The notes: generated by a model from the letters alone, not told the origin. 64,000 bases of DNA from Desertivirga xinjiangensis (GCF_024436435.1 NZ_JAFMZP010000007.1:62001-126000), one strand, 5' to 3'. Positions 23,836 through 38,300 are shown, counted from the first letter of the stretch. Translations and numbers: made by a program.

Positions 23836-25197
23836 ATGGTACAAAATGGCAATGAAATCCAGTCGCGTAAGATCTTTGTGCTCGACACATCTGTAATAAT
23901 CCATGATCATCTGGCCTTTAAAAATTTTCAGGAGCACGATGTTGCTGTGCCTGTACAGGTATTGGAAGAACTCGATAATTTTAAGAATGGAAATGATATC
24001 AGGAACTTTGAAGCCCGCAGTTTCATCAGGCTGATAGATGATATCTCCAAAGATCATTTAATTAGTGAGTGGTTGCCATTGAGCGGAAAGAAAAATTTAA
24101 AAAATCGCGGTAAATTTAAAATCATCCTCGACGATAAGCCAGCGGAGCTAGATGCGGAAGAGCTATTTGGTAAAGGGAAGGTTGATCATCAGATTTTAAA
24201 TGCTGCGCTGCATCTTCAACAGGAAAACCGTGATAAGAAGGTGATCCTTGTGTCTAAAGATATTTGCCTGAGGCTTAAGGCAAAATCACTGAACATTCAT
24301 GCGGAAGATTACGAAACGGGAAAAGTAAAGAACCTGGAGAATCTTTATTCCGGGAGCAGTAAGCTTGCCGGGTTCACCGAAAAAACTTTGACGGAGCTAA
24401 GAAAGGGATTGTTGACTCCGGAAGCATTGGGAGTTTCGGGATCTGTGGATGCGAACCACTTTTTTAGTATTACAGGGAAAAAAGGAACGAATGCCCTCGC
24501 TTTTTATTCCAAGAACAATCATTCGCTGGAACACATTCCCTCACAGCAGGCTTTCCGGATCTTTTCAAAGAACCCGGAGCAGGATTACGCGATTCATGCT
24601 TTGCTGAATCCGGACATCAAACTGGTCACCATACAGGGAAATGCCGGTACCGGGAAGACTTTGCTGGCGCTAGCCAGCGCACTGGAACAACGCAAGTATT
24701 ACCGTCAGATCTATATTACGCGGCCCATTGTGCCTTTGAGTAATAAGGATATTGGGTTTCTTCCTGGAGATATTAAGTCGAAGGTAGACCCGTATATGGC
24801 ACCGATATGGGATAATCTTAAGTTTATCCGCGATCAGTTCAATGATGATCCTAAAACTCAGTTGAAACTGGATGAACTGGTAACGACAGACAAAATTGCT
24901 GTATCGCCATTGGCATTTATCCGGGGGCGGACACTTACTAAGATATTCTTTATCGTAGATGAAGCGCAGAACCTTACTCCGCACGAAGTCAAAACGATTA
25001 TTTCAAGAGCTGGGGAGGGGACGAAGGTTGTTTTTACGGGTGATATTTACCAGATCGACACTCCTTACCTGGACTCTGAAAGTAATGGTTTGTCGTACCT
25101 GATCGATAGGGCTAAATCGCATCCTTTGTATGCGCATATTAGTCTTCAGAAAGGGGAGAGAAGTGAACTTGCTAATTTGGCGACGGAGTTGTTATAG
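23836..25197 (+). CDS. PIN-PhoH ATPase (YlaK-type)
   Basis: This 453-residue cytosolic protein joins an N-terminal PIN nuclease-like domain (IFVLDTSVIIHDHLAF, VPVQVLEELDNFKNG, residues about 10-150) to a C-terminal PhoH ATPase. The ATPase shows Walker A GNAGTGKT (about 270-277), YITRPIVPLSNKDIGFLPGD, Walker B FFIVDEAQN (about 376-384) and VVFTGDIYQID. PIN-PhoH proteins are RNA helicase/RNases linked to toxin-antitoxin and RNA turnover. It is the first intact gene right of the island and is read from its own promoter. A bidirectional terminator follows. Confidence 0.92.
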   Translation: MVQNGNEIQSRKIFVLDTSVIIHDHLAFKNFQEHDVAVPVQVLEELDNFKNGNDIRNFEARSFIRLIDDISKDHLISEWLPLSGKKNLKNRGKFKIILDDKPAELDAEELFGKGKVDHQILNAALHLQQENRDKKVILVSKDICLRLKAKSLNIHAEDYETGKVKNLENLYSGSSKLAGFTEKTLTELRKGLLTPEALGVSGSVDANHFFSITGKKGTNALAFYSKNNHSLEHIPSQQAFRIFSKNPEQDYAIHALLNPDIKLVTIQGNAGTGKTLLALASALEQRKYYRQIYITRPIVPLSNKDIGFLPGDIKSKVDPYMAPIWDNLKFIRDQFNDDPKTQLKLDELVTTDKIAVSPLAFIRGRTLTKIFFIVDEAQNLTPHEVKTIISRAGEGTKVVFTGDIYQIDTPYLDSESNGLSYLIDRAKSHPLYAHISLQKGERSELANLATELL

Positions 25198-25200
25198 GGA

Positions 25201-25262
25201 AAAAAAGTCTTTGACTTGTTAGGCGTTAAATATGGCGCTTAGCGAGTCAGAGACTCTTTTTT
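25201..25262. terminator. Bidirectional terminator between PhoH and SDR genes (hairpin element, copy 2)
   Basis: The outer arms AAAAAAGTCTTTGACT and AGTCAGAGACTCTTTTTT face each other, with GGCG/CGCT closer to the loop. Both sides end in six A or T. The right arm is nearly the reverse complement of the element at 1300-1324. Confidence 0.7.
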
Positions 25263-25272
25263 ATATCTGAAT

Positions 25273-25340
25273 CCTGAGAGACCCTTCGGGACTCTCAGGA
25301 CAGGGGAAAACTCTGTGTTCTCTGTGGTTAACACAGAATT
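25273..25340. repeat. Hairpin plus CTCTGTG-type dispersed repeat, copy 1
   Basis: CTGAGAGACCC and GGGACTCTCAG form a compact hairpin with a TTC loop. Then CTCTGTGTTCTCTGTGGTTA and AACACAGA follow (TCTGTGTT/AACACAGA inverted). The second part recurs at about 63927-63948. Confidence 0.5.
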
Positions 25341-25355
25341 TCTCTTAGCTAACCA

Positions 25356-26072
25356 CTATGGATTTGTTGACCACAAACCTGCCTCCTTCACAAATACTCT
25401 CCTGTTCAGCTTAAGCTGAGCGATAATCAATTCTGCGAAGTCTTCTGGCTGCATCACTCTTTCAGGATTTCCGTCTGTGAGTTTCAGTTCAATGGCCAGG
25501 TCGGTGGCTACCGTACTAGGGGTAAGGGTGGTTACCCGGATATTGTGCTTTCTAACTTCCTGCATTAAGGATTCACTCAATCCGATCACACCAAATTTTG
25601 ATGCGCTATAGGCACTGGTAAGCGCCGCACCCCGTTGACCGGCGGTTGATGAAATGTTGATAATATCACCTGCTTTTCGCTCGATCATGGATGGCAAAAC
25701 GGCTCTGGTTGTGTAATATACTCCCAAAAGATTTACCTTGATGATCCTTTCCCATTCAGCAGGTTCCAGGTCCATGAAATTTCCAAAGGATGCGGTTCCT
25801 GCATTGTTAACCAGGATATCCAGGTCGCCTAAAGTTGATGTAGCATCGCTAACCGCTTTATTAACTGAATTAATGTCTGATACATCCGCAGTAATGATGG
25901 TAGCTTTCACCCCTTCATTTTCTACTTCATCGGCAACTGCCTGAAGGTCTGAAGCGCTGCGTGCCAACAGGGCTACATGTACACCTTCTTTAGCTAAAGC
26001 AATAGCAATAGCGCGGCCTATCCCTTTGCCGGCTCCGGTGACCAGAGCATTTTTTCCAGATAACATTTCCAT
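25356..26072 (-). CDS. SDR-family oxidoreductase (FabG-like 3-oxoacyl reductase type)
   Basis: A 238-residue classical short-chain dehydrogenase. It has the cofactor motif TGAGKGIG near residues 11-18, a DVSD acidic loop, NNAG near 89-92, catalytic Ser in NISSTAG, YSASKFG with catalytic Tyr and Lys (about 154-158), and PSTVATDL after it. An Arg/Ser-rich region after strand 2 (LLARSASDL) suggests NADP preference. The enzyme reduces a carbonyl group, but the substrate cannot be read from sequence. It stands alone and is convergent with PhoH. A TAGCTTTG box lies just upstream of the start. Confidence 0.9.
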   Translation of the reverse strand: MEMLSGKNALVTGAGKGIGRAIAIALAKEGVHVALLARSASDLQAVADEVENEGVKATIITADVSDINSVNKAVSDATSTLGDLDILVNNAGTASFGNFMDLEPAEWERIIKVNLLGVYYTTRAVLPSMIERKAGDIINISSTAGQRGAALTSAYSASKFGVIGLSESLMQEVRKHNIRVTTLTPSTVATDLAIELKLTDGNPERVMQPEDFAELIIAQLKLNRRVFVKEAGLWSTNP

Positions 26073-26091
26073 GGTCGTTTTTTTCTTTTTA

Positions 26092-26099
26092 CAAAGCTA
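26092..26099 (-). promoter_or_regulatory. Candidate -7 promoter box of the SDR gene
   Basis: On the minus strand TAGCTTTG fits TAnnTTTG, 19 bases before the ATG. TTTGAC, a possible -33 element, lies 23 bases further upstream, a little longer than usual. Confidence 0.45.
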
Positions 26100-26323
26100 G
26101 AAATGGTTGACCTAAATACTGTCAAAATACGGTCGGATAATGATCTCTTTAGTGTAATTAAGAGTGTTTTTAGAGATGGATTTTACTCCTGGGAATTTAT
26201 TTTCCCATACTGTGAATTTTATTGTGCGTCTTTACAACTTTTTTACTCGCTTCCCGTACAAAGCCCTGTCTATAATAACATATTTTTTATAGGGAAGCTG
26301 AGGCTGACTTGCAAAATCGAGAA

Positions 26324-29300
26324 ATGTATTTTACTTATAAAACCCTAAACAATTTGATATCAAGACTTTTACCTAAATATTTGCTATTCTTTCTGTTTTT
26401 CCTGGGATATTCTTCTTCAGTTCTGGCCGAAGGTGGAAAGGAGTTGCATGCTAATGGTGGAACCGACGTTAGGTTAGCTTCTAGTTCATTCACCGGTGTA
26501 TTTGATACCGAAGGTTTGATCAGGGTCTACGTTAAGAGCGGTGAAACCATATATCTAGGTTCCAGCGGAGTTAACAACAACGCCTCTAATCATGAGATCT
26601 ATTTGATTTCACCTTCAGGTATTTCCTATGGAAACGGAGATAAGGGATTTATTGCTAATAAAGGTCAGGAAACCAATGGTCCTGTCGGAACAACTGATAG
26701 CGGATTTGATCCGTTTACCACTCCGGCCAATGAAACAGGGATTTGGTCGGTATTCTTTACCGGCTCCCCGAGGTATTTTGACGTATCTGTGTCTGCCAAA
26801 AATGCCTCTGACAATCCTGCATTAGCAGATTTTATTAAGGGAAGAGCCTATATGAACGTTTTTGGCGGTGATTTGGGCGATTATGAAGACACCTTCAATG
26901 GCATCTTTTACGTGTTAACGAATGATGGCTATACATATAAGGTAGATGCAAATGGATTGGCTGGCTACCAGTTTGTGTTTTTCTCGAATAACAAAGGATA
27001 TAAAACTGCAGGCAATGATGCCAGTTACAGGAGTCAGAATAATACATCTACTACGAATCTGCACGACCCTCGCAAAGCGGACGTTTTTAATGCCAATGGT
27101 ACTGCAGAGGATGTTACGCATAAATTGTTTTTTAACAGTCCCGCTGCTGATCTGCCCAGTAAAGCGGATATATATACCAGGGCTGCTGGTTATGCAGATC
27201 ATAATGACAACGGTGCAAAATCGGAGACCTGGTTAAAGGTTACGCCTACGCTGCCTGTCATCAATAACTTTACTTTTACTGGTCGCGAGGGGTCTGCTGA
27301 TAAGGCTGGAACATCTCCCCTAGGAGGCTATATCGGCTTTGAGTCGAACCAGGCAGGTACCTATTCCATAACCATAGAACTTGGTGCTTTTGATGTGACC
27401 TTAACTGGCGAAGCTGTGCAGGGTGTCAATAAGGTGTTTTGGGATGGATTGAATTCTGCGGGTGTTGCTGTAAAAGGAACTCTGGCCTCTTCAGCAATAA
27501 CTGTTGGGTTAAAAGCGGGTGAGGTGCATTTTCCCTATATTGACGTTGAAAACAACCCTAGTGGAATAAAGATCACACGTCAGGGAGGCGGTCTGGCAAC
27601 AACAACCGTATATTGGAATGATAGTAATATTAATGGAGGCACAAGTAATCTTACCGGAGCCGACAGTGGAAACGGAGCTCATAGATGGGGCTCAACCCAA
27701 TATGATGACAACGCTTTTGGCGATAACAGGGGTCTCGACACCTGGGCTTATTTATTAAGTAACATTATTACGCCTTCCGCAAACATTCAGTTACGTGAAG
27801 CAGACCTTCAGGTTGTAAGCCTTGCAGCCAATAAAACGAATTATTGTGTCGGCGAAACTGTAACCTATACCGGAACTATCAAGAACAACGGCCCGGATGC
27901 GGTAACAGGTGCTAAAATAGCCTTTAATTATCCGGCCGAGCTGACCATAACCGGTGTTGGTTATGTCAATTCTACGGGAGTCTCAATTGTGGCAGATCCA
28001 CCTACAGGATCACAGATCACCGGCATTGCCGATATTACTAACCAGGGCACTATCACAGCCACCATCACCGGTATAATAAACGCTAAACCGGCCGGCACGC
28101 TGGATGTAAGTGCAACTATCCTGCGGCCGGCAGATGTGACCGATCCTGACGCTACAAATATTGATATTAATCCTCCCACGGATCCACAGGTTGAATGCGA
28201 CGCGGGAACAGCAGGTTGTAATAATATCAGACTGAGCTCTATTAATGTTATTCAGAGAGATATAAATATCACGGGTACCGCATCAGTAAATGAGGGCAGT
28301 ACAGCGGCTGCGACCACCGACATGACTTTTACGGTGACTTTATCTGCGGCGAATGCAGGATGTGATGTCTCGGTTAAATATGATATTATCAACGGAACCA
28401 CATCCGACAGTGATTTTGCTGCGGGGCTTGTTAAAAGCGGTACTCTTGTATTTACCCCCGGACAGATCAGCAAGACAATTACGGTTCCTGTTAAGCACGA
28501 TAAAATGGTGGAAGCCAACGAAACCTTCAGCATAAAACTATCTAATGCAACATCGGGCGGAATAATAGTCAACTCGACGGCTACGGGAACAATCACTAAC
28601 GATGATGCCACGCCGGGAATGACTGTTACGGCTACCGATGGTAAAGAAGGCGTCAATGATGGCAGGTTTACGTTCACTTTTTCGGGCGGTGCAAGTTTTG
28701 ATGTGGATACTGATATCAGCTTTACGCTGGGTGGCACAGGCAGCACTGCTTTAGCGAACGGGACAGATTACACTTCGTCTGTGACCTCAAATACTATAAC
28801 TATTCCGGCAGGACAGAACAGTGTTACTATCGACCTCGCTGTTGCCAATGATCTTCTTGCTGAAGGTGACGAAGTAGTTACGCTGGCCGTTAACCCGGTA
28901 TCTAATACCTACGGTAATATCTCTATCACCAATCTTATTCCTGTATTAAAGATCACGGATAACGACTATGCAACCTTAACGATAAATAATCCTACTATTA
29001 CTGAAGGCGATACCGGAACACAGGACCTTGTATTTTCCGTAACTCTAAATAATCCGACCGGAACTGGCTTCAACATCAGTTATGCTACCCAGGATGGTAC
29101 CGCTACAGCTGCAGATGATTTTATCTCTGCAGGATCCGCAAGCCTTACGTTTGGTGGTGCTGCCGGTACCCAGGCCATAACCATTCCTGTTAAAGGTGAC
29201 CGGAAAATCGAGGCCAATGAAACTTTCTCGGTACTGTTGAGTGGTTTGACGAATTCTTTCGGAGGTCATTTAACCTTTAACATTACCGGAACAGGAACCA

Positions 29301-32300
29301 TCCTGGATAATGATAATACGCCTGCGAATAAAAAGATCAGTATTACCGCTGCTGATGGTAAAGAGCTTGGACCAGTGTCTGGGGTTTTTACTTTCAGTTT
29401 TGATAACGGGGCCAGCACGGATGAAGACACTAAAATTAATTTTGCCTTAGATGCTGCCGGAACAGCGATTGCCGGGCTTGATTTCTTTGATTCTGCTGTT
29501 ACTTCAGTAACGATACCTGCAGGACAAAACAGCACTACATTGAGCTTCGATGTTCTTGGAGATAATATACTCGAAGACGCTGAAACCATCATATTAAATA
29601 CGGGTGTAGTTTCTAACAGTAAGTATAATGGGATAACTGTTGAGAATACGAAGAGCCTGAATATTATTGACGATGATTTTGCAAACATTATTGTCTCGAA
29701 CGTATCAAAGTCTGAAGGCGACAATGGGACAACGAACCTCGAATTTAATGTGCAGCTTGACAGACCTACAGGCAGTGATTTTACCATCGGGTATACTCTG
29801 ACAGACGGAACGGCAAAAGCAGGGGAAGATTACCAGATGCCTGCAACGAATACCCTTACTTTTACAGGAGCAGCAGAAACTCAGAAGATCGTCGTTAAAG
29901 TGAACGGCGACATGAAGATTGAAGGTGATGAAACTCTTACCCTTACCTTGGGTGCACCGTCGAAAACTTTCGGAGGGCATATCACCGTTAACGGATCCCC
30001 GGCAACGGGAACCATCCTGGATGATGACCGGAATGATCCTGCAAAGAAGGTTATAACTGTAGCTGCTGCTCCTGGTTATGAAGGGGTAGCAAATTCAAAG
30101 GCATCGTTTAGTTTCAGCTTACCGGCTGGAGTAACGGTAGACTCTGACACAGAAATCGCTTATACCTTGCCGCCAAGTGGTTCAGCCACAGGTAATGGTG
30201 TAGATTATTCTGGTGCTGTTTCTGGTACAATAACTATCACCCGGGGCGATAACAGCGCAAACCTGGATCTTCCGGTAGTGGATGATCTTCTACTCGAGGG
30301 CGATGAAACAGTCGATTTAACGGTTACTAGCTTAAACAATCCGGCCTACACGGGTTTTGCTATTGCTCCCGCATCCCAGTTGCAAACCTCAATTGTGGAG
30401 AACGATAATACGGTTTTGATCAGTAGTCCTTCCCAGGTTCTCGAGGGAGACAATGGTACAAAATATATCAGGTTTAATGTGTCGGTGGATCTGGCAACAA
30501 GCGGGCCTTTTAATGTTACTTATGCAACCAGTAACGGAACTGCAGTAGCGGGAGAAGATTACGAGGCAAAATCGGGCAGTCTGGCCTTTACTGGCGGATT
30601 AGCTGGTGAAAATCATGAGATAGATGTTATCATTAACGGGGATCTCAAAATAGAGCAGGATGAAACCTTTGTCATCAGCCTTACGGGGCTTAGCAACGAT
30701 TTCGGGGGAACTTTAAAGCTTAGTGCCCCGGTAACGATGACCATTAAGGACGACGATAATACCCCGGAAAACAAGCTGATCAGGATCTCAAAAACAAATG
30801 GCAGCGAAGATGGCACCGATGGTGTTTTTACGGTGAGTTTCCCGGCAGGGGTGACTGCTGATAAGGCTACCACTGTTTTCTATTCGCTTACAGGGCTTGC
30901 ACAGGGTACTGGCACGGATTATACAAATACTGCTCCAACACCTGGTCAGATAGTTATTCTTCCCAACGAAAACAGTCGTTCCTTTAACCTCGATATCAAC
31001 GACGATATTATTATTGAAGGAACAGAAGAGGTTTTAATGACCATTACTTCTGTTCAGAATCCTGTGTATTCAGCAATGGCGGGAGATTCGCCGGTATCGC
31101 TGGATATCCTGGATAATGATAATACGGAAGTAAACAATACAATCACTTTAAGCAAAGTAAGGGATGGGGCTGAAGGAGGAACTAATCCCCAGTTTTTAGT
31201 TAGTTTCCCTGCTGGTTTAACTGCTTCAGTACCTACTGAAGTCACTTATTCTGTTGTAGGTACAGCCCTAAATGGTGTTGATTACACCACGCTCACTGGC
31301 AAAGTAACTATTTTAGCTAACCAGAATTCGGCGCTTATCGATGTATCCCTGATCAATGATCAGATCATTGAATCCATAGAAAATGTGCAGCTGAGTCTGA
31401 CAGGTGCCACCAATACTATATCTACGCTGAAAGTTATCAGTACTCCGGTTAGTGTTACTATTACCGACGATGATAACGTTGCAATTAATAAGATCCTTAC
31501 TTTAAGTAAAATTAAAGATGCCGCTGAACCCGGCACTGATGCAGAGTTCAGGGTGAGCTTTCCCGGCGGTATTACCAGCTCCGCAGATACCCGGGTGTTT
31601 TACTCCGTTAACGGAGGTACCGCACAGCCGGGGACTGACTACCAGGCTCCGGCCGGGGAGATCTTTATTCCTGCAGGACAAAACTCCGCGACATTCAATG
31701 TCGATGTGTTCGACGACAAGATCATTGAGAATGTTGAGTCTGTTCAGCTTAAGCTAACTTCCGCCAGCAGTACTATCCTTGCATTAACGGTAGGAACTGC
31801 CGTAGAAAGTGCAAGCATCCAGGATGACGACAACATACCAGGCAACAATAAAATAACATTGAGCTGGGTTAAAGATGCTTCGGAACCTGCTGCCAATGGC
31901 CAGCTTCTGGTTAGTTATCCTGCCGGTATCACCAGTTCTGAGGATACTAAAGTTGACTACAATATTGGCGGCTCAGCTACTAATAGCGTGGATTTTACCA
32001 GCCTCACCGGAAGCCTTATCCTGCCCGCAAATACAAATTCCTTACCGCTTAATATCACAGTTGCTGATGATAAGATCATTGAACCTGCTGAAAAGGTTGA
32101 AATTACGCTGACTGCTGCGGATAATTTAAGCTTCAATACCAGCGTTGACGGAACTCCCAAAGCGGTGAATATCCTGGATGATGATAATAACGTAGCAAAC
32201 AACAGGATCATTCTCAAATGGCTGGCGGACGGAACGGAGCCAGGAACGCCTGCACAATTCTCTGTAGGCTTCCCGGTGGGTTATACCAGTTCAAAACCAA

Positions 32301-35300
32301 CAAAGGTTAAATACACCGTTGCAGGAACTGCTACTTCAGGTATAGACTTTACTGCGCTAAGCGGCGAGGTGACGATCCCTGCAACTACTTCTACTGCCCC
32401 GGTAATTGTAAATGTACTTAATGACAGTCTTATTGAGGGTACGGAAACGATAACCTTGACCCTAACCGGTGCTGAAAATACAGATATTCCAACATTAACC
32501 ATCCTTCCGCTTACCGCTGTAAGTGCCAATATAGAGGATGAAGATGATGATGTTGCTTCTAATAACATTTTGAGCTTAAGCGGATCAGATGGCTCGGAAC
32601 CGGGAAATAACGGAAGCTTTACGCTGAGCTACCCGGCCGGTTACAGCAGTTCAAGTCCGACTGTAGTGAGCTATACCATTGCCGGAACGGCATTAAGGGA
32701 TATCGACTATACCGCTTTGAGCGGAACGGTTACTATTCCTGCGAACACCCCGTCTGCAAACATACAGGTTCCTGTGCTGGATGATAAGATCATTGAACAG
32801 CCTGAAACTGTTGAGATCAGAATTACATCGGCCAGTAATGGTGTTTCTTCCCTTACATGGTCGCCGGCTACTGAGACGATCGAAATCGATGACGACGATA
32901 ATAACCTGGCGAACAATACCATAGTGATCAGCAAAGTGGCTGATGCATCAGAACCAGCAACAAATGCACAGTTTAAGGTGAGTTTCCCTGATGGGTACAT
33001 CAGCTCGGAGGCTACCGTTGTTACTTATAAAGCAGCGGGTACCGCACAGCATGGAACCGATTACTCTATACCTGGAATCAACAACGCTACTCTGACGGGA
33101 ACAGTTACTATTCCTGCAAATACAGGCTCTGCATTAATTGACGCAGAAGTTATTGATGATAAGGTTATTGAACCGACCGAAAAGATAGAGCTATCCTTAA
33201 CAGGGGCAAGTAATCCGATTGCGACAATGGCGATCATTCCGAATGGCTCACCGGCTATTGCGGATATCAGTGACGACGACAATGCCGAAGAAAACAAGTA
33301 CATAGCACTGACCCTGGTAAGGGATGGCGCTGAAGGAAGCCTGAATCCACAATTCCAGGTAAGTTTCCCTGGCGGCTTCAGCAGTTCTGAGCCAACTACT
33401 GTTAATTATCAGCTAGTCCCGGGTTCTGCAAGTGCCACTCCGGGTATGGATTATACCCAGCCTTCAGGATCGGTAGTTATCGCGCCGTATGCTAATTCGG
33501 CACTGATCGATATCTCCCTCATCAACGATATGATCCTGGAGCCAAGGGAGACTGTAGAATTGGCATTGCTTAATGCAAATAACAGTATCGCCCCTGGCTT
33601 AGTTACCCAGACGGACGCGGTTATCGCAGGGATTAATGATGACGATAATATTGCGGATAACAATAAGATAAGTCTTAGCCCCGTGTCTTCGGGGTCAGAG
33701 CCCGGAACTCCTGCTCAGCTTAAAGTAAGCTTTCCGGCAGGATACATGGCTTCTGTGCCAACTACTGTGAACTATGCAGTTTCCGGTGGAACTGCAATCA
33801 ATGGAACTGATTATACGGTAACTGGTCAGGTGGTCATTCCGGCTAATTCGGGCTCAGCCAATTTCCCGGTAACTGTAATAGACGACCAGATCGTCGAAAA
33901 TACTGAGACTGTTCAGTTAAAGTTGTCGAATGCCGAGAACAGTATATTCCCAACGATAGGTGTATCAGCGGCTGCGGAAAGTGTCGATATCAACGACAAC
34001 GACAATACTCCCGCAAACAGACAGATCACAATCTCGAAAGCTGATGGATCTGAAGATGGTGACATCGCCAGCTTTAAATTCAGCCTTTCGCCGGGTGTCA
34101 CCTTTAACGAAGACATTGTTATTCCTTTTGGGTTAGCAGGAGCAGCTGTTAATGGTGCAGACTTTAACGCTTCAGTTAGTACTTCGATTAAGATCCTGGC
34201 TGGCGAAAGCAGCGCCAGTCTGTCCTTAGATGTGATTGACGATAATTCTATTGAAGATACGGAAACGATCATCCTTGCTCCTGGTGTGATCAACAGTACC
34301 TACGGAACCTTTACGGTTGATCCGGCTTCTGTTCTGGTTGCAAATATTCTGGATAACGATAAGGCCATCCTTACTTTAAGCGCACCGGTAACGATAGCGG
34401 AAGGCGACAATGGAACAACTAGTGTGACCTATACACTAACGCTGAATAATGCTACCCAGGGTGGTTTTGACGTAAACTATAAAACATTAGATGGTTCTGC
34501 CGTTGCAGGTGAGGACTATATAGCTGCAAGCAGCTCCATACATTTTGCCGGTAATGCGAATGAATCGCATCAGTTTACTATACTGATCAATGGGGATAAA
34601 CTGATTGAAGGGGACGAAAATTTTACACTGGAGCTGGACAGTCCAAACCCGGATTTTAATGATCGTTTAATTGTTAGCAATCCTGCTTCTCTGATCACCA
34701 TAAAGAATGACGATCAGGCTAATATCAGGATTTTTCCGGCCAAGGGTTCAGAAGAAAACTCAGTAGCAGGCAGTTTCAGGTTCGAGTTTGAAAATGGAGT
34801 AAGCTCTGATAAACCTACCACCATTCATTTTGGACTTAGAGGCTCGGCCTCCGGAGCGGATTATACGGGAGGAGTTGCTTCTGTAACGATCCCTGCCGGT
34901 GAAAAAAGCTATACGCTGGAATTGCCTGTGATCGACGACAATATAGCGGAAGGTACAGAAACGGTTATTCTCACCACAGGAGCGATCAACAGCCCTTATG
35001 GAGTTACTATGGTTAACTCACCTCAAAGCCTGGAAATAACTGATAATGATGAGGCTACTTTAAGCATCTCTGATGCTACTGTTACCGAAGGCCAGAGCGG
35101 TACTACCACCATTAGCTTCAATGTGACTTTGGACAGAGCTACCGGTAAACCCTTTACGGTGAACTATTCTACCGCCGACGATTCCGCCAGGGTCGCAGAT
35201 AATGATTTTATCGCCTTGTCGGATACACTGAATTTTAGCGGAACTCAGCCGGAGACAAAAACTATTAAAATAACAGTTAGAGGCGACCGGAAAGTGGAAG

Positions 35301-38300
35301 GGGATGAAAGCTTTAACTTGAGTTTGAATGGGCATACCTTTAATAATACCTTGAGTATTCCTGTCGGAGGAGCAAGTGCCACCGGTGTAATTCAGAATGA
35401 TGATTCTGCGGTGATCCGTATTACAAGTGTTGATGGTTCAGAGACAGGCCCCTCGGCTGCGAGTTTCCTGTTCAGCTTCCCTCAGGGAGTGACTGTAAAT
35501 GAGGATACTAAAATTGAATATTCTTTATCGGGCGTAGCTCAAAACGGCCAGGATTATACGGGTTCTTTAACCGGCACCATCATCATTCCTGCAAACACCG
35601 ATAGCGTAAGGCTGACTCTTCCGGTAGTTGCCGACCAGGTAGCCGAAGATACTGAAAGCCTGATCATCACGACAGGGGCGGTTACCAGTAACTATGGTGT
35701 AAGCGTGGATAATCCAACAGTCAGTCTGAACATTTACGACAAGGATCAGGCAATGCTGACTTTAAGCGGTCCGGAAAGCGTTACAGAAAGCAATGGTCTT
35801 CAGGAAGTGCAGTTTATAGTGACCCTGGATAAAGCTACTGCGGGCAGCTTCAAAGTAAACTACCGCACCGTCGATGGTACAGCCAAAACAGGAGATAACG
35901 ACTATGTTTCGAATGCAGGTCAGCTGGAGTTTGCCGGAACAGCAGGCGAGAGGGATACGATCACCGTTAGGATCAATGGAGACTATAAGATTGAGAAAGA
36001 TGAGAACTTCAAACTGGAACTAACCGGCCTGACACAGAACTTCAATAACCGGCTGGTGATCAGTGTGCCTTCGTTGATCGTAAAGATCCAAAATGACGAT
36101 CAGGCCAACATTACAATTCTACCGGAACAGGATGGGGCAGAAGAAGGCTCTTCGCCCGGAAGATTCAGGTTTAAATTTGATGGCGATGTAGTCTCGGATA
36201 CAGTAACCACTGTTCATTTTGGACTTACTGGCCAGGCTATTGCAGGGACGGATTATACCGGAAATCCTGGCACAATAGCAATTCCCGCAGGACAGAACAG
36301 TTATCCGCTGGAGCTTCCGGTAACAGATGATGATATCGCTGAAGGAACCGAAACGGTAATATTGACTACAGGAGCGGTTGACAGTCCTTACGGAATAACA
36401 GTAAGTAATTCGCCGCAAAGCCTGAACATCACCGATAATGACAAGGCAACTTTGAGGATCTCTGATGCCTCAGTTACAGAGGGTGACAGCGGGACCAGCA
36501 CGATCAGTTTTGATGTAAGTCTCGACAAAGCTATCGGGGCGCCTCTTACAGTGAACTATTCTATCACTGATATTTTAACCACAGCGGGTGAAGATTATAT
36601 TGCCCCAACAGGTACTCTGGTATTTGATGGCTTAAATCCGCAAACAAAGACGATAGACATCACCGTTAAAGGCGATTATAAAGTTGAGAGAGACGAAACC
36701 TTTACGGTAAACCTTACTGGTCATAATTATAATAATACCTTAAGCATCCCTGCAGGAGGAGACAGCGCAACCGGCACCATCCTGAACGATGATTCGGCGC
36801 TTATTGAAATTACGAAAACTGATGCTAAGGAAGCGGGTGAAGAAGCTGGCAGCTTTATCTTCAGTTACACTGGTAATGCATTTGCAGATAAAGATGTCAT
36901 TATAAACTATGACCTGACGGGAACAGCTAAAAGTGGTGACGATTACACCGGATCCATAAGTGGCAGTATCACTATTCCTGCCGGGGAAAAGAGCAGAACT
37001 CTGAATATCCCTGTAAATGATGATGCACAGGTAGAAGATACTGAAACGGTGATCCTGACCAGCATGGGTGTAACACCTGTCTATGGCATAACGATAGCTA
37101 ACAGTCCTGTAAGCCTGGATATTATCGATAACGACAAGGCCACATTAAGCTTCAGCGGTCCGGCTTCCCTTACTGAAGGAGATGATAGCAGCAAAGTGGT
37201 TAGCTTTACAGTGACCCTGGACAAGGCAGTAGCTGGTGGCTTCAATTTGGATTTCACAACTGATGACGGTTCAGCCAAGGTTGGAGATAACGATTATGTT
37301 TCCAATACAGGGCAGCTACACTTTACCGGTGATGCCGGAGAAAGTAAAACCATCGAGGTGCTGATCAATGGCGACCGGAAGATAGAGAAGGACGAGAACT
37401 TTATAGTGAAACTCGGCAGTATTCCGGCAGCCCTGACAGGGCGCCTGAGTATTCAGGGGGCAGGATCGCTTTCTGCTTTGATAAGCAACGACGATAAGGG
37501 AACGATCGAGATCATTCCGGCTGACGGATCTGAAGATGGTCCCCTAGCGGGCAGTTATACCTTCAGGTTCCCTAATGGAATTAGCTCGGATGCCAATACG
37601 GTGATCGACTTCAAACTTGAAGGAAGTGCTAAAAACTCAGATTATACCGGTGGTGGCATTACTTCTGTTACGATTCCAGCAGGAGACAATAGCTTTAAAC
37701 TGGAGCTGCCAGTAATAGACGATAACCTGGCCGAAGGAACAGAAGATGTGATATTGACTGCAACAGGAGTGGGCAGCCCTTATGCTGTGGCGGTAAATAA
37801 TTCTCCTAAAACCTTGAACATCACCGATAACGATAAGGCAAGTTTGAGGATATCCAATGCGACGGTAACAGAAGGTCCGAACGGCAATACGACCATGACC
37901 TTTAACGTGACCCTGGACACAGCTACCGGCGACCGGTTTACCGTAAACTACGCCACTGCCGATGACTCAGCTATAGCTGGAGATAACGACTACACTGCAA
38001 AAACAGGGCTGCTGGAATTTGACGGTTCAGCTACTACCAAAACGATCACAATAGACATTATTGGAGACCATAAAGTTGAAGAAGATGAAAGCTTTACTAT
38101 AAGTTTAAGCAATTTGAGCCGGAACTTTGGCAACAATCTGAGTATTCCTGCCGGCGGTGCGAGCGCCAGAGGTACCATCCTGAATGACGATTTTGCAGAG
38201 CTCGAAATTACCGCAGCTGATGGGCAAGAAGCCGGCGCCCGGGCGGGCAGCTTCATCATTGGTTTCCGTGGCGATGTTTTTGTAGATAAAGATGTAGTGG

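Noticed and set aside
26103-26348. 81-codon open frame before the giant gene
   Set aside because: It overlaps the giant gene's start in another frame and has no recognisable pattern; it is probably leader/promoter DNA.
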